Shown here: piece by piece, positions 62,178 to 64,000 of the stretch | Numbering within the stretch: position 1 is the stretch's first letter | Layout of the letters: every line of letters begins with the position of its first letter | Source: Chlamydia trachomatis A/HAR-13 | GTDB lineage: Bacteria; Chlamydiota; Chlamydiia; Chlamydiales; Chlamydiaceae | NCBI RefSeq assembly: GCF_000012125.1 | Contig: NC_007429.1 | Location: 496,001 to 560,000, forward strand | Direction: 5' to 3' | Length of the DNA stretch: 64,000 nucleotides | The notes under the pieces: model-generated | What the model was told of the DNA's origin: nothing | The model's database searches: none | Seen by the model: only the letters and a program-made list of their open reading frames with translations | Made by a program: the position numbers and the translations under genes

Positions 62178-64000
62178 CGACCCTCCTCTTTATCTACCCA
62201 CAACATGGATAAATTCACTGTCTCATCTTGAGCTCCAGGAATCAAATCCTGATGTTCTGTTGGCACAAAAATATTTTTTACAAACTCCTTATAGACAAGG
62301 GAGTACTGTCTTGAATAGAGAAACGCGTAAGGAGATTCCTCATGAATCACCTCGTGAAAACGGTGATACAAGGCTTGGCGCTTATTAGAATCATACTCGT
62401 AACTGAGCTGTTCGATGATACGGTCTGCTTCCTCATTACAAAATCCAACAGCATTGGCAGATCCTTTCTCCAAAGCTCCTTCCGAATGCCATAGAGCACG
62501 AGGATCTTCTGGAGGGGTTCCTAAACACCATCCGGAAAGAATAGCATCGAAATTTTTCTCCTCGAGGGCTTGTGAATAATCCGCCATATCTAACCCGAGT
62601 AAGCAACACTCGATACCCACCTCTTTACATACCGTAGCTACATATTCGGCAATCGTTCGTGCTGTTACACTTTTCACATAGTAGCATAACCGGAAACGGA
62701 AAGGCACTACAACTCCATCGATTACTTTCTCACGAATACCATCTCCATCAGCATCGATCCAGCCCTCTTCCTCTAATTTACGTGCGGCCTCTTCCGGAGA
62801 GTATTGCCATCCCTCTACATCTCTGTTGTATGATGGAGAGCAGAGAGAAAAAGGCCCACTCACAGAGACTCCACGACCATCCAAGCACTGCTCAATAATG
62901 CGATCCCGATCGATCAACATATTCATGGCTTGTCGTACCGAACGATTGTTAAAGAAAAGAGAAAGACAATTCCATCCGATGTAAGAATAGGACCGGTCTG
63001 ATGAATTTTTTTCTAAAATTGCCTCTCCTCTAGCAGCTTGTTCCTTATAAGCAGAGGTTTGCATGAAGCTCGCTAGATTATCGACATGGTTAGGAGGGAA
63101 ATACGCAATATCCACCTTCCCAGCTTTGAAATCTTGGAAGAGAGAATCTGTACTATCTTTCATATAGATATAGCGCTTCTCCACAAGAGCCGCAAACGGA
63201 TTATGATAATTAGGATTACGAACTAAAGTAATTTTCTCATCATCCATCCCTGCAAATCGGAATGCTCCACAGCTCACTATGTAATTATACGCCCAATGTG
63301 AAGAAAAGTTTTGCGCCCATACCGAATCTTTGCGATACGTATCAGGATCAGAATCTTCTGGAACGATCTTCTCTCCATTTGCGAAATACTGATACACGAA
63401 ACAAGGTAACGGTTGGAGTGCCAATGTATTCGCGAAAGCAGAATAGAGCACTTTTTTCTCTTCCTCTCCCTGTTCATTACGTACAGTATGAGCTCTCCAA
63501 CGAACGATTAATTTCAAATCGTTTTCTACCCGAACCGAAACCATATCCTCAAAATAAGATCTCATAGCCACTGCACGCATTTCTGCAACATAGGGATTCA
63601 TGACTACATCGTAATAGAACTTCACATCATGAGCGGTGACAGGATGTGGTCTTAAGAAGGTGTCTGCTAAAGTTATATTTTTAGGGAACAGCGTAGGATC
63701 TATCGGCTCCCAAAACATATTAGGACGCAAATAAATATGAAATTCTTTATCCCCAGACCCATCCTCTACATAATGCTCTTCTATCTTTAAGGCTAAACTA
63801 GGCGCAAACTCCTCGTATTTACCAACATGCTCAACAGCCAAATTAGGAACGCACAATTCATAAAATCGAACGATATTAACAAAGCCATTAAACGGACTTA
63901 GGTTATCAGGCCTTCCTACTTGAGCTGTACGCAAAATACCTTTCGGAACAAAACCTTCCTTTAACAACGAAGGGACCACTTTTTCAACATAAGGGTCTTC
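62159..64000 (-). CDS. oppA: Oligopeptide-binding protein OppA, partial at its N-terminus
   Basis: 613 residues are in view and the frame is open to the window edge, so the signal peptide and true start lie beyond 64000. Family 5 solute-binding features are present: A-H-D-V-K-F (as in T-A-x-D-V), a V-R-Q-A-M-N-M-L-I-D-R segment, D-G-D-G-I and L-D-M-A-D-Y near the C-terminal lobe. It captures peptides in the periplasm for OppB/OppC. First gene of the cluster. Paralogues are known elsewhere in chlamydial genomes. Confidence 0.9.
   Translation of the reverse strand, partial: EDPYVEKVVPSLLKEGFVPKGILRTAQVGRPDNLSPFNGFVNIVRFYELCVPNLAVEHVGKYEEFAPSLALKIEEHYVEDGSGDKEFHIYLRPNMFWEPIDPTLFPKNITLADTFLRPHPVTAHDVKFYYDVVMNPYVAEMRAVAMRSYFEDMVSVRVENDLKLIVRWRAHTVRNEQGEEEKKVLYSAFANTLALQPLPCFVYQYFANGEKIVPEDSDPDTYRKDSVWAQNFSSHWAYNYIVSCGAFRFAGMDDEKITLVRNPNYHNPFAALVEKRYIYMKDSTDSLFQDFKAGKVDIAYFPPNHVDNLASFMQTSAYKEQAARGEAILEKNSSDRSYSYIGWNCLSLFFNNRSVRQAMNMLIDRDRIIEQCLDGRGVSVSGPFSLCSPSYNRDVEGWQYSPEEAARKLEEEGWIDADGDGIREKVIDGVVVPFRFRLCYYVKSVTARTIAEYVATVCKEVGIECCLLGLDMADYSQALEEKNFDAILSGWCLGTPPEDPRALWHSEGALEKGSANAVGFCNEEADRIIEQLSYEYDSNKRQALYHRFHEVIHEESPYAFLYSRQYSLVYKEFVKNIFVPTEHQDLIPGAQDETVNLSMLWVDKEEGRCSAIS

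Overview
This window is chromosomal DNA of Chlamydia, almost certainly Chlamydia trachomatis. It holds euo, the omcA/omcB cysteine-rich envelope genes, tarP with tyrosine-rich 50-residue repeats, crpA, a fused but here frameshifted secDF, a ctcB/ctcC two-component pair and a free-standing SWIB protein. By gene order it matches roughly CT424 to CT480 of the reference serovar D map (from memory, not checked). TarP has three tyrosine repeats and four actin-binding-type helices, and OmcB has Pro66. Both point to a non-LGV strain, most likely of the ocular (trachoma) type.

Layout. 1-4.9 kb (+): the end of a STAS anti-anti-sigma factor, a DUF3604-like protein, a small NqrM-like membrane protein and an overlapping menaquinone (futalosine) cluster mqnE-mqnA-menG. 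4.9-8.8 kb (-): glyA-clpP-dapF-UPF0158. 9.2-10.5 kb (+): hemD and ispF. 10.5-15 kb (-): the str-type operon rpsL-rpsG-fusA-rpsJ followed by a CysJ-like reductase. 15.2-20.5 kb: an Inc-like protein, the protease Tsp, the inclusion protein CrpA, and omcA-omcB. 20.8-25.5 kb: a small lipoprotein, gltX, euo and recJ. 25.6-30.6 kb (-): secDF split by a one-base frameshift, an intergenic region with the architecture of a structured small RNA, and a bilobed Inc-like protein. 31-35.7 kb (+): uppS-cdsA-cmk-plsC-argS, preceded by a Fur-box-like palindrome. 35.8-43.2 kb: murA (active-site Cys replaced by Asp), tarP, the YebC regulator, a GNAT acetyltransferase, and prfB with its programmed +1 frameshift. 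43.5-47.6 kb: SWIB, lpxG-ispD-truA, a HAD phosphatase and a lipoprotein. 47.8-50.6 kb: tRNA-Leu, a small helical protein, ctcB, ctcC, tRNA-Arg. 50.7-55 kb: an orphan nuclease-fold protein, recO, an exported protein, tRNA-Leu, a DUF155/RMD1 protein, yidD (lda3) and a membrane-anchored unknown. 55.1-64 kb: pheT, a YwqK/MORN-like exported protein, ogt, and oppA-oppB-oppC, with oppA running off the window end.

The content is mostly housekeeping and tightly packed, with many overlaps between same-strand and convergent genes. The chlamydia-specific parts are the envelope/adhesin genes, the effector TarP, the Inc-like proteins, the developmental repressor EUO and the unusual cell-wall enzymes (DapF, GlyA, MurA). 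The most notable non-obvious signal is a candidate structured RNA of about 219 nt at 29931-30149 on the minus strand. It has a promoter-like sequence, an 11-bp long-range closing stem, internal hairpins and a terminator hairpin. No CRISPR array, insertion sequence or prophage was seen.
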